Assembly: GCA_013286585.1 (NCBI GenBank)
Contig: JABDFK010000002.1
Span: forward strand, 40,334-104,333
DNA: 64,000 nucleotides
Reading direction: 5' to 3'
Source: Deltaproteobacteria bacterium
Lineage (GTDB): Bacteria; Bdellovibrionota; Bdellovibrionia; Bdellovibrionales; Bdellovibrionaceae
Shown here: positions 7,238 to 16,784 of the stretch, in pieces
How the letters are laid out: each line of letters opens with the position of its first letter
How positions within the stretch are numbered: position 1 is the stretch's first letter
Notes under the pieces: generated by a model
What the model saw: only the letters and a program-made list of their open reading frames with translations
Told to the model about the DNA's origin: nothing
Database searches by the model: none
Translations under genes and position numbers: made by a program

Positions 7238-7720
7238 TCAGCTCCACTTTTGGTTCAATTGATCCGAATAAAATTTGAGTGCTTGGCCATAGGACGCAAT
7301 ACCTGGATCTGAGGTAGTCTCCAGCAACTGCTGCAAAAGTGAAGAAACTGAATCTTCGAATCGACCTAAATTGTAGAGGCACAAAGAGCGAAAAACCTTC
7401 AGCGCTCGATCGCCTGGAAATTCGGCGATCGCTTGATCGAACAATTGAAGTGATTTTTCGTATTCACCCAGGCTGCGACAGGTGGATGCCAATCCCAACA
7501 GGGCTTGGGCCCTGCCCTCCACAAGGCCACTGGCCAATGCCCGCTCATAAAATGGAACGGCGTCAGACTCTCTTCCCATGGAATCACAGGTCCATGCCAT
7601 TTGGAAATTGAGATCCGGATCTTCTGAATTAATTTTGAGCAGCTCCGAAAGCATTTTGAAGGCGTCCTCTGGCCTATTCTCTTTTCTGAACTGAATTGCT
7701 TGTTCCATTTCCGCCTTCAT
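7238..7720 (-). CDS. TPR-repeat protein
   Basis: A 160-residue cytosolic protein with no signal peptide, built from about three tetratricopeptide repeats (for example AMEQAIQFRKENRPEDAFKM-like, ALLGLASTCRSLGEYEKSL, and FRSLCLYNLGRFEDSV). The pattern W/L-A-x-x-C-D-S-M-G-R-E-S-D-A-V-P-F-Y-E-R-A-L-A-S-G-L resembles the small TPR_5 proteins of firmicutes and proteobacteria that act as protein-binding scaffolds. AAAGGA lies before the ATG. The gene is followed on the same strand by the small exported protein gene. The partner is unknown. Confidence 0.8.
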   Translation of the reverse strand: MKAEMEQAIQFRKENRPEDAFKMLSELLKINSEDPDLNFQMAWTCDSMGRESDAVPFYERALASGLVEGRAQALLGLASTCRSLGEYEKSLQLFDQAIAEFPGDRALKVFRSLCLYNLGRFEDSVSSLLQQLLETTSDPGIASYGQALKFYSDQLNQKWS

Positions 7721-7814
7721 TTAAAATCCTTTCTCATAGCAATGCTCACATATTCACTTCTATCTAAACATGGAATATGCTAAAAGTGAATGACCGCACC
7801 TGGAGGCTCTCAAC

Positions 7815-8110
7815 ATGAATAAATATCTACTTCTATCCGTGTGCTCTTGTGTATTTTGGCTCGCTGGCTGCGCCAACGTCAAGTTGGTCTCTTCGGATGC
7901 CAATAAATACAAGTTTTGCACCAATGCGGGAAACCAGGTGGCCAAAGCCAGTGATTTTGATGAAGCAGCTGGTAAAAAATGTGGGAATAAATATAAAAAG
8001 TTACACAGCGGACTTGAGTTTTTCACGGATCCTAACAGCGCAAAAATAGGCGGTGCTCTGGAGGTTCAAACTCAACGACGGATGTGCTATGTGTATGAGT
8101 GCACCAAACA

Positions 8111-8114
<4 letters not shown>
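7815..8114 (+). CDS. Small lipoprotein
   Basis: A 99-residue predicted lipoprotein: the signal sequence ends in the lipobox LAGC with Cys19, and the mature part carries two further cysteine pairs (FCTNAG, KKCGNK, and MCYVYEC near the end). TGGAGG precedes the ATG. The last codons overlap the start of the YeiH gene by four bases (ATGA), so the two are translationally coupled, although the transporter has no obvious need of a lipoprotein. Family unknown. Confidence 0.75.
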
Positions 8115-9061
<947 letters not shown>

Positions 9062-9134
9062 ACCTGTTTAGTATTTATTTAAATCTTAGGTTTCCGATAA
9101 GTCACAGTACGCACTCACTTCCCTGGGAGGATCT

Positions 9135-9827
9135 GTGGCTCTAAAGTCCGTCAAAGTGCCGGTGGCATTTTCTGCGCTCTTTGAACAGGCCCAAAAATAT
9201 GTCGAGGACTATTTCTCAAAAAAGGAACAAGATCCTTCAAAAGGAGTGATCCGCATTGGCGGAGAACGCTACATTCTGGTTCGTGCGGCCTCTATGTCTG
9301 TCCACTTTCTGGAACTGATCAAAGCAATGTATCCTGGCCTTGATGGATCGGAAGCCCTGCAGGCCGCTTCAGTGGTCCTATTCGACATGGCCCATAGCAT
9401 TGGTATGGCTGACGCCAAAAGTTTTCATAAGGCCACCGCGGTCACAGATCCCATTGCAAAACTGTCGATGGGCCCCATTCACTTTGCTCATACAGGATGG
9501 GCCTTCGTAGATATCTCGGAAGAAAGTCGGCCTTCTCCGGATGAAAACTATTGTCTGGTGTACGACCATCCACAATCTTTTGAGGCCGACTCCTGGATAC
9601 AGTCCAATACAAAGACCGATTTCTGCACCTGTTTCATGAACTCTGGCTATTCCTCGGGATGGTGCCAAGAGAGCTTTGGAATTCCCTTAAGATCTCAAGA
9701 ACTCTTGTGTCGGGCCAAAGGAGATCCCTATTGCCGCTTCGTTATGGCGCAGCCCCATAAGCTGGCACAGTATGTTCAAGAATATCAATCCAACCATCTA
9801 GAGCTTTTTCAGAAAAAAGCGGGATGA
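9135..9827 (+). CDS. V4R-domain (XylR-type) sensory protein
   Basis: A 230-residue cytosolic protein carrying a V4R (4-vinyl reductase) domain, as found in the N-terminal sensor part of XylR-like regulators where it binds small aromatic or hydrophobic ligands and a metal. Family-typical residues are the CTCF pair, SSGWCQESFG and the C-terminal CRAKGDPYCRFVMA. The start is a GTG preceded by GGGAGG. The stop overlaps the start of the kinase (ATGA), so the protein most likely acts as the sensory input for that kinase, either by direct contact or by sharing a ligand (inference). Confidence 0.87.
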   Translation: MALKSVKVPVAFSALFEQAQKYVEDYFSKKEQDPSKGVIRIGGERYILVRAASMSVHFLELIKAMYPGLDGSEALQAASVVLFDMAHSIGMADAKSFHKATAVTDPIAKLSMGPIHFAHTGWAFVDISEESRPSPDENYCLVYDHPQSFEADSWIQSNTKTDFCTCFMNSGYSSGWCQESFGIPLRSQELLCRAKGDPYCRFVMAQPHKLAQYVQEYQSNHLELFQKKAG

Positions 9828-11257
9828 AGCATAACGTTTATCGCTCTATTTTAAGCAAAATTTCCATTGCGGTTCCATGGTTTGGCAAAGCCATGCTGGA
9901 CGTCGCGATTCAAAAGCGTGGCTTTACCCCAGACACGGTGGGACCATTGACGCTGCTGCAAATCATCGACGAAATCAATCCCAAGTTATCTCGACATCTG
10001 ACCGATTGCAGCTCTATTTTATTGGTCGGTAGTGCGCAGGTCCTTGCCGATACGGACGATCAAGTGACCTTCGTCAATACCGAAGCCAAAAAAATTATTT
10101 CCTGCTATGCAGGTCACGAAGTGAAAGATCCCAAAGAGCAGTTCCGCATCTTGCATCAAGCGGGATTCATTGCGCCAACAAAGGCTCTCAAAAATTTACA
10201 GGTCCGCGAACGTTTTGACCAGAACCTGAAGCGCCATTACAACATCTCGATCAGTCCCATCTGGAGCGCAGGCGTCATCTCGGGGGTCTCATCAGTGATT
10301 CAGGATATTACGATAAAAAAAGCCTTGGAAAACGAACTGCATTCTTCATACGAAAGCCTAGAAGAAGAGGTTCACGAACGCGAAAAAATTGAATTAGCAC
10401 TGAAGAACTCGCAAAAGGCATCCCTCAGCAGCGCCCATCAAGCAGGAATGGCTGAAATTGCGACGGAAGTGCTGCATAATATCGGAAATATCCTCAATAG
10501 TCTGAACATCGGGGTCGAGGCCATTCAAAAGACCATCAATAATTCAGAACACTCCAAACTGATTTTAGTGAACAATATGATCCAGCAGCACACGAAAGAC
10601 CTATCTGCATTTCTAGCGAACGACCAAAAAGGAAAAAAAATCCCGGACTTCCTTGTGCATTTAGAAAAGGTTCTATCGTCTGAATTTAAACATCTAAAAG
10701 TAGAAGCCGATGAAGTCCTAAAAAGAGTGCAACTGATCAAGGACGTCATTGCTTCCCAACAAACTCACGCTAAGGGTGGTGAATTTAAAGAAGAAGTTTT
10801 TATCCCAGAGATCGTCGAGGACGCACTGGCTATGCAGTTCAATGCCCTGATTCGTCATGATATCAAGGTCATCAAAAAGTTTCAGTCTGTTGCCCCTGTG
10901 CTAGCACAAAAACCAAAACTGATTCACGTTTTGCTGAATCTAATTAAAAATTCCAAAGAAGCGATGAGTGAAAATAATGCCGAACAAAAAATCCTTGCTA
11001 TAGAAATTGGCGCCGCCAATGACAACGTTTTTATTAAAATCACTGACAGCGGACAGGGAATACCTAAAGAAAATTTGAGCAAAATATTCGTCCACGGATT
11101 TACCACCAAACCCGACGGCCACGGTTTCGGCTTGCACTACTGTGCCAACGCCCTGACCGAAATGGGTGGCTCGCTTTCAGTCACCAGTGACGGCCCCAAC
11201 AAGGGAACCACCTTCACCATTCTACTTCCGCAAAAATCCGCCCTCAAAACTGGTTAA
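9824..11257 (+). CDS. PAS-containing sensor histidine kinase
   Basis: A 477-residue cytosolic kinase without membrane helices. Order: an N-terminal region that looks like a small binding domain (1-65), a PAS-type domain (about 70-165), a coiled coil (165-197), an atypical phosphoacceptor helix with His218 (EVLHNIGNILNS, the HNIxN type), and a C-terminal HATPase with N-box (LLNLIKNSKEAM), DSGQGIP and GHGFGLHYC motifs. It overlaps the V4R gene and is followed 71 bases later by a single-domain response regulator. Together they form a three-part sensory system: ligand-binding protein, kinase and receiver. The output is not shown because the receiver has no effector domain. Confidence 0.9.
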   Translation: MKHNVYRSILSKISIAVPWFGKAMLDVAIQKRGFTPDTVGPLTLLQIIDEINPKLSRHLTDCSSILLVGSAQVLADTDDQVTFVNTEAKKIISCYAGHEVKDPKEQFRILHQAGFIAPTKALKNLQVRERFDQNLKRHYNISISPIWSAGVISGVSSVIQDITIKKALENELHSSYESLEEEVHEREKIELALKNSQKASLSSAHQAGMAEIATEVLHNIGNILNSLNIGVEAIQKTINNSEHSKLILVNNMIQQHTKDLSAFLANDQKGKKIPDFLVHLEKVLSSEFKHLKVEADEVLKRVQLIKDVIASQQTHAKGGEFKEEVFIPEIVEDALAMQFNALIRHDIKVIKKFQSVAPVLAQKPKLIHVLLNLIKNSKEAMSENNAEQKILAIEIGAANDNVFIKITDSGQGIPKENLSKIFVHGFTTKPDGHGFGLHYCANALTEMGGSLSVTSDGPNKGTTFTILLPQKSALKTG

Positions 11258-11260
11258 ACT

Positions 11261-11291
11261 GGCCCCTACTTACGACGTTTGTAGGGGAGCC
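11261..11291 (+). terminator. Stem-loop between kinase and receiver genes
   Basis: GGCCCCTAC and GTAGGGGAGCC can pair across an 11-base loop (seven strong pairs plus a bulged GGC/GCC). There is no T-run after it, so it is more likely a partial terminator or an mRNA-stabilising hairpin that sets the level of the receiver relative to the kinase. Confidence 0.35.
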
Positions 11292-11328
11292 AAACCATCC
11301 ATTGCGACATAAACAATATTAGATTAGT

Positions 11329-11724
11329 ATGACACACATGCCCACTCGAGTCCTAGTGATTGATGACGAGCCTGACATCTGTGATATTATTTGCGATATT
11401 TTGCGCGCTGAAGTGGATGAAACTGTCGCAGTAACCAGTGCTGCCGCAGCCCTGGAAAAATTGTCCGAAGGCTATTTTGACCTAGTTATTTCAGACATCA
11501 TGATGCCCAGGATGAGCGGTCTGGAGCTTTTAAAAGTGTTGCGCCCACGAAAACCAAAAATCAATGTCATATTCGTGTCTGCCAGCAACTCGGATGAAAC
11601 GCTGGCTGAAGCTTTGGAATATGGTGCCACTGATTTTATATTAAAACCGTTTTCAAAAGCCGACCTGATTCCTTTGGTGAAAAAATATGTCGCCCTTAGC
11701 AAAATCTGTCGCACCAATACTTAG
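11329..11724 (+). CDS. Single-domain response regulator
   Basis: A 131-residue CheY-like receiver with no output domain. Phosphorylation site Asp56 (LVISDIMMP), acidic pair IDDE at 11-14, and the conserved lysine Lys106 (FILKPF) are all present. It is the third gene after the V4R protein and its kinase, and is the probable phosphate acceptor of that kinase. A stretch ATAAACAATAT lies 10 bases before the start and resembles sites seen upstream of the efflux and lipid operons. A second in-frame ATG three codons on is an alternative start. The stop overlaps the stop of the minus-strand small gene. Confidence 0.9.
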   Translation: MTHMPTRVLVIDDEPDICDIICDILRAEVDETVAVTSAAAALEKLSEGYFDLVISDIMMPRMSGLELLKVLRPRKPKINVIFVSASNSDETLAEALEYGATDFILKPFSKADLIPLVKKYVALSKICRTNT

Positions 11725-11891
11725 GCTGCCTCATCCTTATCGCCACCCGTCGGCTTTTTCATTTCTTCCCGAATCAAAGTTCGAACCATTTCTGTAAAGC
11801 TTTTTGAGCGCATGCGCCGAAGAATTCTTTCGCGATGACTCAGGGACTTCTTCACTGGTTTGGCCGGGACCGGCTTCTTATCATCTTTCAT
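11721..11891 (-). CDS. Small basic 56-residue protein at the end of the efflux operon
   Basis: This gene is below usual ORF-length cutoffs. Translating the minus strand from the ATG at 11891 gives 56 residues, and AAGGAGG stands four bases before the start, a strong ribosome-binding site. The sequence is lysine/arginine-rich with a helical core (HRERILRRMRSKSFTEM then VRTLIREEMKK). That core has the size and amphipathic pattern of a ribbon-helix-helix second half, but I cannot call it a DNA-binding protein with confidence. It follows the EmrB-type gene by 15 bases on the same strand and its stop overlaps the stop of the receiver gene. Confidence 0.65.
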   Translation of the reverse strand: MKDDKKPVPAKPVKKSLSHRERILRRMRSKSFTEMVRTLIREEMKKPTGGDKDEAA

Positions 11892-11906
11892 AGAGCCTCC
11901 TTTTCA

Positions 11907-13466
11907 TTATTCCAAAAAGACCTCAGTGATCTCGACCGGCTTTAACGCTAATATCAGCGCGATCGAAATAACTAGGGCACAACCAAGCACAAAAAATACA
12001 TCGTTGAAGGATTGAATGAACGAATCCCTAAGGGTAACGGCCGACAGAGCCCGAAGGGCCGCCTCTTTCGCGGAGAGCAAATCCATGCCCATGGCCCGAA
12101 AGCCGACTTCCATTTTGTAAAGACCTTCTTGAATTAAACTAGAACCTGAATCCATGGCCTCAAAAATGGCGCTCTGATGAATTTTCTGCTTTGAAACCAG
12201 GAAAGTTCCCGCAAGTGACACTCCCAACGATCCGCCCAAATTGCGCATCATATTGAAAATGGAAGAGGCATTGCCGGCATCACGATCTGACACCAACAGC
12301 ATTCCCACTGTGGAAATAGGAATTAGAAAAAGGGGTTGGCCGACAGCACGAATAAACAGAGAGAAGCACAATTGGTCCCCCGAATAATTGACATCCATGA
12401 ATGCGTTCAGAAAATTACTCAGCGCAAAGAAGGCGATGCCTATGGTTGCCAGAATTTTGAAATTCACTCTTCTCATCAACCAGGGCGTCAGCGGCATTAT
12501 GACCAGCTGGGGAATTCCCAGCCACATCACGGTTTTGCCAATTTGTGTCGCCGAGTAATTTTGAATTTGCCCCAGGTACATAGAAATGGAAAAAATTCCC
12601 CCGTAGAGGGCGGCTCCTGAAATCATTGTTATTAGGGAGGTCAAAAGAAAGTTTCGCTCTTTAAGCACGTTCAGATTCAAAAGCGGCTTCTCTTTTAAAA
12701 GCAAAGAGATCAAGAATGCCGAGAAACACAGCATGAATGCCAAAGTACAGATCTGAATGGTGCGATCTTCAAACCAGTTGCGGCGCGCACCTTCCTCCAA
12801 AATATAGGTCAAAGTTCCTAGACCCAACGTCAGGCTAAGTACCCCTAGCACATCAAATTCCCTTAAAAGTTTCCAATTGACTCGATTGGCACGAAGCCCT
12901 TTGCCGATCAGAAAAATCATCAATGCGCCTGGAACGATGTTGAAAAAGAAAATATAGCGCCAGCCGAATTCATCGGTGATCCAACCACCCAGGGATGGCC
13001 CGATGGTTGGCGCCAGAGTGGCCGTCAGACCGAATATGACCATGCCCACATGGCGCATATGCCGAGGAATAAACACCAAGAGGATCTGAAATGCCATTGG
13101 AACCAAAGCACCGCCGACCAATCCTTGAAGAGCGCGAAAGGCAATCAAACTTGATAAGTTCCAAGAAAATCCACAGAGCACCGACGCAATCATAAACAAA
13201 AAGCAATTCCACATGATGAAGCGACGGACACCAAAAACCTCCGACAAGTATCCGGTGAGAGGGATCATCACAGTCTCTGCGATCAGGTAAGCGGTAGAGA
13301 TCCATCCGGTCTCTCCCATATCTAGTCCCAAAGAACCAGAAATTTCCCGCAGCGAGGCATTGGTCACTTGGATATCAAGGATGGCGATGAAGGCTCCAAG
13401 ACTGGCGCCAATGACGGCCAGCCATTTTCGCAACGACTTTGCAGAACCTTCATCGACCGAGCTCAT
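11907..13466 (-). CDS. DHA2-family (EmrB/QacA-type) multidrug efflux MFS transporter
   Basis: A 519-residue inner-membrane protein with about 14 hydrophobic helices. It has the DHA2 opening LGAFIAILDIQVTNASLREI (helix 1, with conserved Asp), motif A-like LSEVFGVRRF, and motif C-like LGLTATLAPTIGPSLGGW. Such pumps use the proton gradient to export drugs or lipophilic compounds. The start overlaps the HlyD gene by four bases. With HlyD and TolC-like partners in the same operon, it should form a tripartite pump crossing both membranes. The order outer channel, adaptor, pump is the reverse of the common emrAB order. Confidence 0.92.
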   Translation of the reverse strand: MSSVDEGSAKSLRKWLAVIGASLGAFIAILDIQVTNASLREISGSLGLDMGETGWISTAYLIAETVMIPLTGYLSEVFGVRRFIMWNCFLFMIASVLCGFSWNLSSLIAFRALQGLVGGALVPMAFQILLVFIPRHMRHVGMVIFGLTATLAPTIGPSLGGWITDEFGWRYIFFFNIVPGALMIFLIGKGLRANRVNWKLLREFDVLGVLSLTLGLGTLTYILEEGARRNWFEDRTIQICTLAFMLCFSAFLISLLLKEKPLLNLNVLKERNFLLTSLITMISGAALYGGIFSISMYLGQIQNYSATQIGKTVMWLGIPQLVIMPLTPWLMRRVNFKILATIGIAFFALSNFLNAFMDVNYSGDQLCFSLFIRAVGQPLFLIPISTVGMLLVSDRDAGNASSIFNMMRNLGGSLGVSLAGTFLVSKQKIHQSAIFEAMDSGSSLIQEGLYKMEVGFRAMGMDLLSAKEAALRALSAVTLRDSFIQSFNDVFFVLGCALVISIALILALKPVEITEVFLE

Positions 13467-14347
13467 TTTTCAGACTCTGCAACCGTGTCAATCACCGTGA
13501 CCACGGACATACCGGGACGCAGCTCATATTTGGGCTGGCCAGCGATCGAAATTTTCACCGAAACACGCTGAACGACTTTGGTGAAATTGCCTGTGGAATT
13601 TTCTGCCGGCAGCAGGCTTGTGACTGCTCCGCTGGAGGGATAAACGCCTTCCACTCTGCCAGAAAACTCGTGCCCTGGATATGCGTCGATTTCAATTTTC
13701 ACTGGCTGTCCGACTTGGATCTTTTCGATTTGAGTCTCTTTATAGTTGGCTTTAATCCAGTATTTTTCACCCGCCACCACGGTCATGATATTTTGACCGG
13801 GCTGGATGAACTGACCCGACTTCACATAGGCTTTAGCTATAACCCCATTCGTGGGAGAAACTATTTGGGTGTATTTCATTTTGAGCTTTGTCGCATTTTC
13901 ATCGGCCACGGCGGCAGCTAGAGAGGCCTCTAGAAGTTCGAAATCCGAAACTGAAATGAGTTTGGCCTTCACTAGCAAACGCCCGCGGGAAAAATCGGCC
14001 GTGGCTTTTTTTAGCTTGGCCGCTTTAAACGATTGCTCCACCAGAACCTCTGTGTCGTCCAAGCGCAACAGAGTATCGCCTTTTTTAACCGCCTGACCCT
14101 CTTCCACCAGAATATCTTTGGTGAAACCCATCATTCTGGACTGCACGTGAAACACATCGGATTCGATATAAGCGTTGTTCGTTTCCAGATGGGACTGTGC
14201 CACCACAAACCAGCGATAAGATAAATAAGAGGCCAGCCCAAGAACGAAGGAGCCCAGCGCCACCACGAGCAATTGAGTCCAAAATTGCGGATTCGATGGG
14301 GATACCGGAGCCTCGGAAATGGAAAAAATTTTTGCGGGCTCACTCAT
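13463..14347 (-). CDS. HlyD/EmrA-type periplasmic adaptor
   Basis: A 294-residue membrane-fusion protein. Residues about 24-46 form a single membrane segment. A lipoyl/biotinyl-like half (SRMMGFTKDILVEEGQAVKKGD) is followed by a short helical hairpin, the second lipoyl half (IVSPTNGVIAKAYVKSGQF) and a beta-barrel domain (KANYKETQIEKIQVGQPV). The hairpin is much shorter than in E. coli EmrA. The start lies 8 bases inside the TolC-like gene and the stop overlaps the pump gene, so the three are translationally coupled. It should bridge the EmrB-type pump to the outer-membrane channel. Confidence 0.92.
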   Translation of the reverse strand: MSEPAKIFSISEAPVSPSNPQFWTQLLVVALGSFVLGLASYLSYRWFVVAQSHLETNNAYIESDVFHVQSRMMGFTKDILVEEGQAVKKGDTLLRLDDTEVLVEQSFKAAKLKKATADFSRGRLLVKAKLISVSDFELLEASLAAAVADENATKLKMKYTQIVSPTNGVIAKAYVKSGQFIQPGQNIMTVVAGEKYWIKANYKETQIEKIQVGQPVKIEIDAYPGHEFSGRVEGVYPSSGAVTSLLPAENSTGNFTKVVQRVSVKISIAGQPKYELRPGMSVVTVIDTVAESEK

Positions 14348-15656
14348 TGGAACCTCCGCTCGAGGACACTGATGTCAAATATCCATCCAGATCAGAAATC
14401 AGATGAAAAAACTGCAGCTTTGTGGCCTCGTATCCATAGATCGCTTGTACATAAAGATCCATAGCCAAAGCCAAATCATTTTGCGCCGTGATTAAGTCCA
14501 AATTTCCGGCACTGCCAATCCGGATTTTTCGTTCTGCATACTCCAGACTTTTGCGCGCAAGATCTGTCTGTCGCTGGGAAGACAGCACCACTTGCTTGGT
14601 GAATTCCAGTCGTGAAGACGTGGCACCCAACTGGTTTCGCGTGTCCAGGTCGACCTGCTGCTTCTGCCATTCAAGGCTATTGAGTTTACTTAGAATTTCT
14701 GCAGACCTGGATTTAGAGTATCCACCATCGTAAAGCGGAATAGTGATTTGTAGGCCCAGCGAACCGGTGGGACTATTGATCAGACCCAACGCCTGTGTGC
14801 CAATGGTGCCGATCTCTGCCATTGCACTGACCGTCAATTTATTTTCGGCGTCAATACTTTGCTTCATTTTTCGGGTGGTTTCGAGAGTTAGTTCAGCCAC
14901 TTTTAACTCTCCTCGATGATCCTTCTTGGACAAAATATTTTTTTGCGCTTCCGCAGAAAGCTCATGAAATTCCAAAGCATCCAGTTTACAGTTGAAATCG
15001 AAGTTAGGAATAAGTTCAGCGATTTCATACAGAGATTTTTGGTAGCTGGCCTCCGCCTCTAACTTTTTGAATTGGTCTCTTTCAACCATGGCCTCTGCTC
15101 TGGATAAGTCCAGTGGAATGCCGACCCCGGCCTCTAATTTCTTATGTGCAAACAATGAAAGCTCTTTGTCTTTGCTGATCAAACGGTCTGCCACCTCACT
15201 TCGAAGTTTATACTGCTGTGCCGTCAAATAGCGCAGTTGCAAAAGAAATTTTAAATCATTCTGATATTGTTCGGTGGTGGCACGGCCTAACTCTTGATTC
15301 AACTGAGCGGCCTCCAGACGAAACCGAGAAGACAAATTATAAACTTCATATCCTGCCTGAACGCCGGTGATGCCGCCACCGATCACGTCCAACGGGCCAG
15401 AGTTAGAAATTCCCAAGATCAGCTCGCTGGTTCGCATAATGAATTCGCGTGAAAATGCATTCACATGAATCTTTGCCGCAGAATCTGCCTGACCATATTT
15501 GGCATCGGCCTCGGCGGTGGGAAGCATTGTCTGCTGCCACCGATAACCACTCTTTTCAAGTAACTCGTCAGCCATATGCGGACTTAGACGCGCCGACGAT
15601 TCGGCGGCCCAAAGTGGAAATGCAAAGATCATATTGAGCATAAAAGCTATCTTCAT
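14340..15656 (-). CDS. TolC-family outer-membrane efflux channel
   Basis: About 438 residues from the ATG at 15656, chosen because it opens with a signal peptide (KIAFMLNMIFAFPLWAAES) and has AGAGG just upstream; the longer frame from 15716 lacks a ribosome-binding site. Two structurally similar halves of long helices are visible, with family-typical stretches such as GVGIPLDLSRAEAMVERDQ and IRIGSAGNLDLITAQNDLA. It forms the outer-membrane duct of the tripartite efflux system with the two downstream genes. The promoter region (15657-15849) is shared with the divergent response-regulator gene and contains an AT-rich element described separately. Confidence 0.9.
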   Translation of the reverse strand: MKIAFMLNMIFAFPLWAAESSARLSPHMADELLEKSGYRWQQTMLPTAEADAKYGQADSAAKIHVNAFSREFIMRTSELILGISNSGPLDVIGGGITGVQAGYEVYNLSSRFRLEAAQLNQELGRATTEQYQNDLKFLLQLRYLTAQQYKLRSEVADRLISKDKELSLFAHKKLEAGVGIPLDLSRAEAMVERDQFKKLEAEASYQKSLYEIAELIPNFDFNCKLDALEFHELSAEAQKNILSKKDHRGELKVAELTLETTRKMKQSIDAENKLTVSAMAEIGTIGTQALGLINSPTGSLGLQITIPLYDGGYSKSRSAEILSKLNSLEWQKQQVDLDTRNQLGATSSRLEFTKQVVLSSQRQTDLARKSLEYAERKIRIGSAGNLDLITAQNDLALAMDLYVQAIYGYEATKLQFFHLISDLDGYLTSVSSSGGSNE

Positions 15657-15734
15657 CAGCCTCTTCGTCGGACCACCGCCGATATAATTTGAGTCCAGGA
15701 CTATCTTGTGAAACATAAATAATATTTATTTATG

Positions 15735-15753
15735 TAAATATTTATTGTTTATT
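15735..15753 (-). promoter_or_regulatory. AT-rich operator-like element, copy A (efflux operon)
   Basis: On the minus strand this reads AATAAACAATAAATATTTA. It matches the site at 20294-20312 at 17 of 19 bases and shares the 12-base core TAAACAATAAAT with the palindrome at 20537-20554. It lies about 80 bases before the TolC-family gene start and about 100 bases before the divergent response regulator. Confidence 0.5.
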
Positions 15754-15849
15754 CATTAAATTTGAAATGAGCGGTCAAAACTAGCCCAATAAGAGACTAC
15801 TTAGGATTAAGATTGCTCATCTGGGCGCCGATACCTGGAGCTGAAAGCA

Positions 15850-16590
15850 ATGAATGTCAGTAAAGGATGTCAAATGAGTAAAGGATCCCGCGCGGCGGAA
15901 CCACTAGCTGGCCGCAGGCTCTTAGTGGTGGACGACGAGCCCGATCTCCGAGAGGTCATTTGTGACGAACTCCGCTTGGCCGGAGCCACTGCCATCGAGG
16001 CAGAAAACGGCACACAGGCCTTTCAGCTTGTTCAAGAGCAACACTTCGACACAGTCATTTCAGACATCCGCATGCCCGGAGAGGACGGCATTTCCTTAGC
16101 CAAAAAAATAAAAGCGAGGGCCGGACCTCCACCAGCCGTGTTTTTGATCACCGGATTTTCTGAAATCACAGCCGCCGAAGTCTATGGCATTGGAGTGGAG
16201 GGATTCATTCTGAAACCTTTCAATATGGCTTCGGTGATCCACGATATTGAACGGATTCTCACCGCCGCCGACCGTCGCTGGTCGGTGCCACCACAAACCG
16301 TCGGCACCAAGGATATCCAGTGCAAAGCCTCTTTGGCAGAGACCGTCGCTTCTGGCTTAATAAAAATCGGCCGCGGTGGGATATTTCTGTCAGGCAACTT
16401 CAGTGACACTCGCCGCGACGTCGTCCTCAACGCCCGATTCGATGATGGCGGCATCATCACCGGCGTCGTCCGATGGCAACAACAAAACGAAGGCATAGGT
16501 GTTGAGATTTTAAGCCTGTCGGATCCAGCGCTGAAATATATCACCGATTGGATCGAAAAGAACAATCCCCGCCCCTACATTCCGTCTTAG
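15850..16590 (+). CDS. Response regulator with degenerate PilZ-like output domain
   Basis: A 246-residue protein: receiver domain (residues 22-140, Asp72 in VISDIRMPG, Lys in ILKPF) joined to a C-terminal beta-rich domain with PilZ outline. PilZ domains normally bind cyclic di-GMP through an RxxxR stretch and a D/N-x-S-x-x-G motif. Here the second motif position reads KIGRGG, so the key acidic and serine residues are absent and cyclic di-GMP binding is doubtful. The paralogue at 18192-18947 keeps NLSQGG. GGAG lies nine bases before the ATG; a second ATG eight codons on also has a good site. The stop overlaps the convergent lone phosphoacceptor gene. Confidence 0.85.
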   Translation: MNVSKGCQMSKGSRAAEPLAGRRLLVVDDEPDLREVICDELRLAGATAIEAENGTQAFQLVQEQHFDTVISDIRMPGEDGISLAKKIKARAGPPPAVFLITGFSEITAAEVYGIGVEGFILKPFNMASVIHDIERILTAADRRWSVPPQTVGTKDIQCKASLAETVASGLIKIGRGGIFLSGNFSDTRRDVVLNARFDDGGIITGVVRWQQQNEGIGVEILSLSDPALKYITDWIEKNNPRPYIPS

Positions 16591-16784
16591 GGCTTCGTTT
16601 CCTCCAAAAGTTCACTGCGCCTTTGTTCAACCAGAACTCTTAGCTTATTCAGAGAGTCCATGACTTTGCTCATTTTCTCTTGCTCTGGACTGGATTCCAG
16701 AAGAACTTCCATCAGTAAAAGTGCCGTGCTAAGGGGGGTACCAAGATCATGAATAAATTTTTTCTCAGGGGATTCTTTGTTCAT
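16587..16784 (-). CDS. Stand-alone histidine-kinase phosphoacceptor (DHp/HisKA-like) peptide
   Basis: A 65-residue protein consisting only of what looks like a DHp helical hairpin. Helix 1 carries FIHDLGTPLSTAL with His12 followed by Asp and a proline kink (an H-box of the HDxxxPL type), and helix 2 is SKVMDSLNKLRVLVEQRRSE. There is no catalytic ATPase domain. It begins directly after the stop of the REC-HD-GYP gene upstream (no gap), so it is co-transcribed with a REC-kinase, a REC-PilZ and a REC-HD-GYP protein. It could act as a histidine phosphotransfer peptide between them, or as a decoy (inference). Confidence 0.7.
   Translation of the reverse strand: MNKESPEKKFIHDLGTPLSTALLLMEVLLESSPEQEKMSKVMDSLNKLRVLVEQRRSELLEETKP

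Noticed and set aside
13439..13921. Plus-strand frame antisense to the HlyD gene
   Set aside because: Shadow frame; the minus strand carries a clear adaptor protein.
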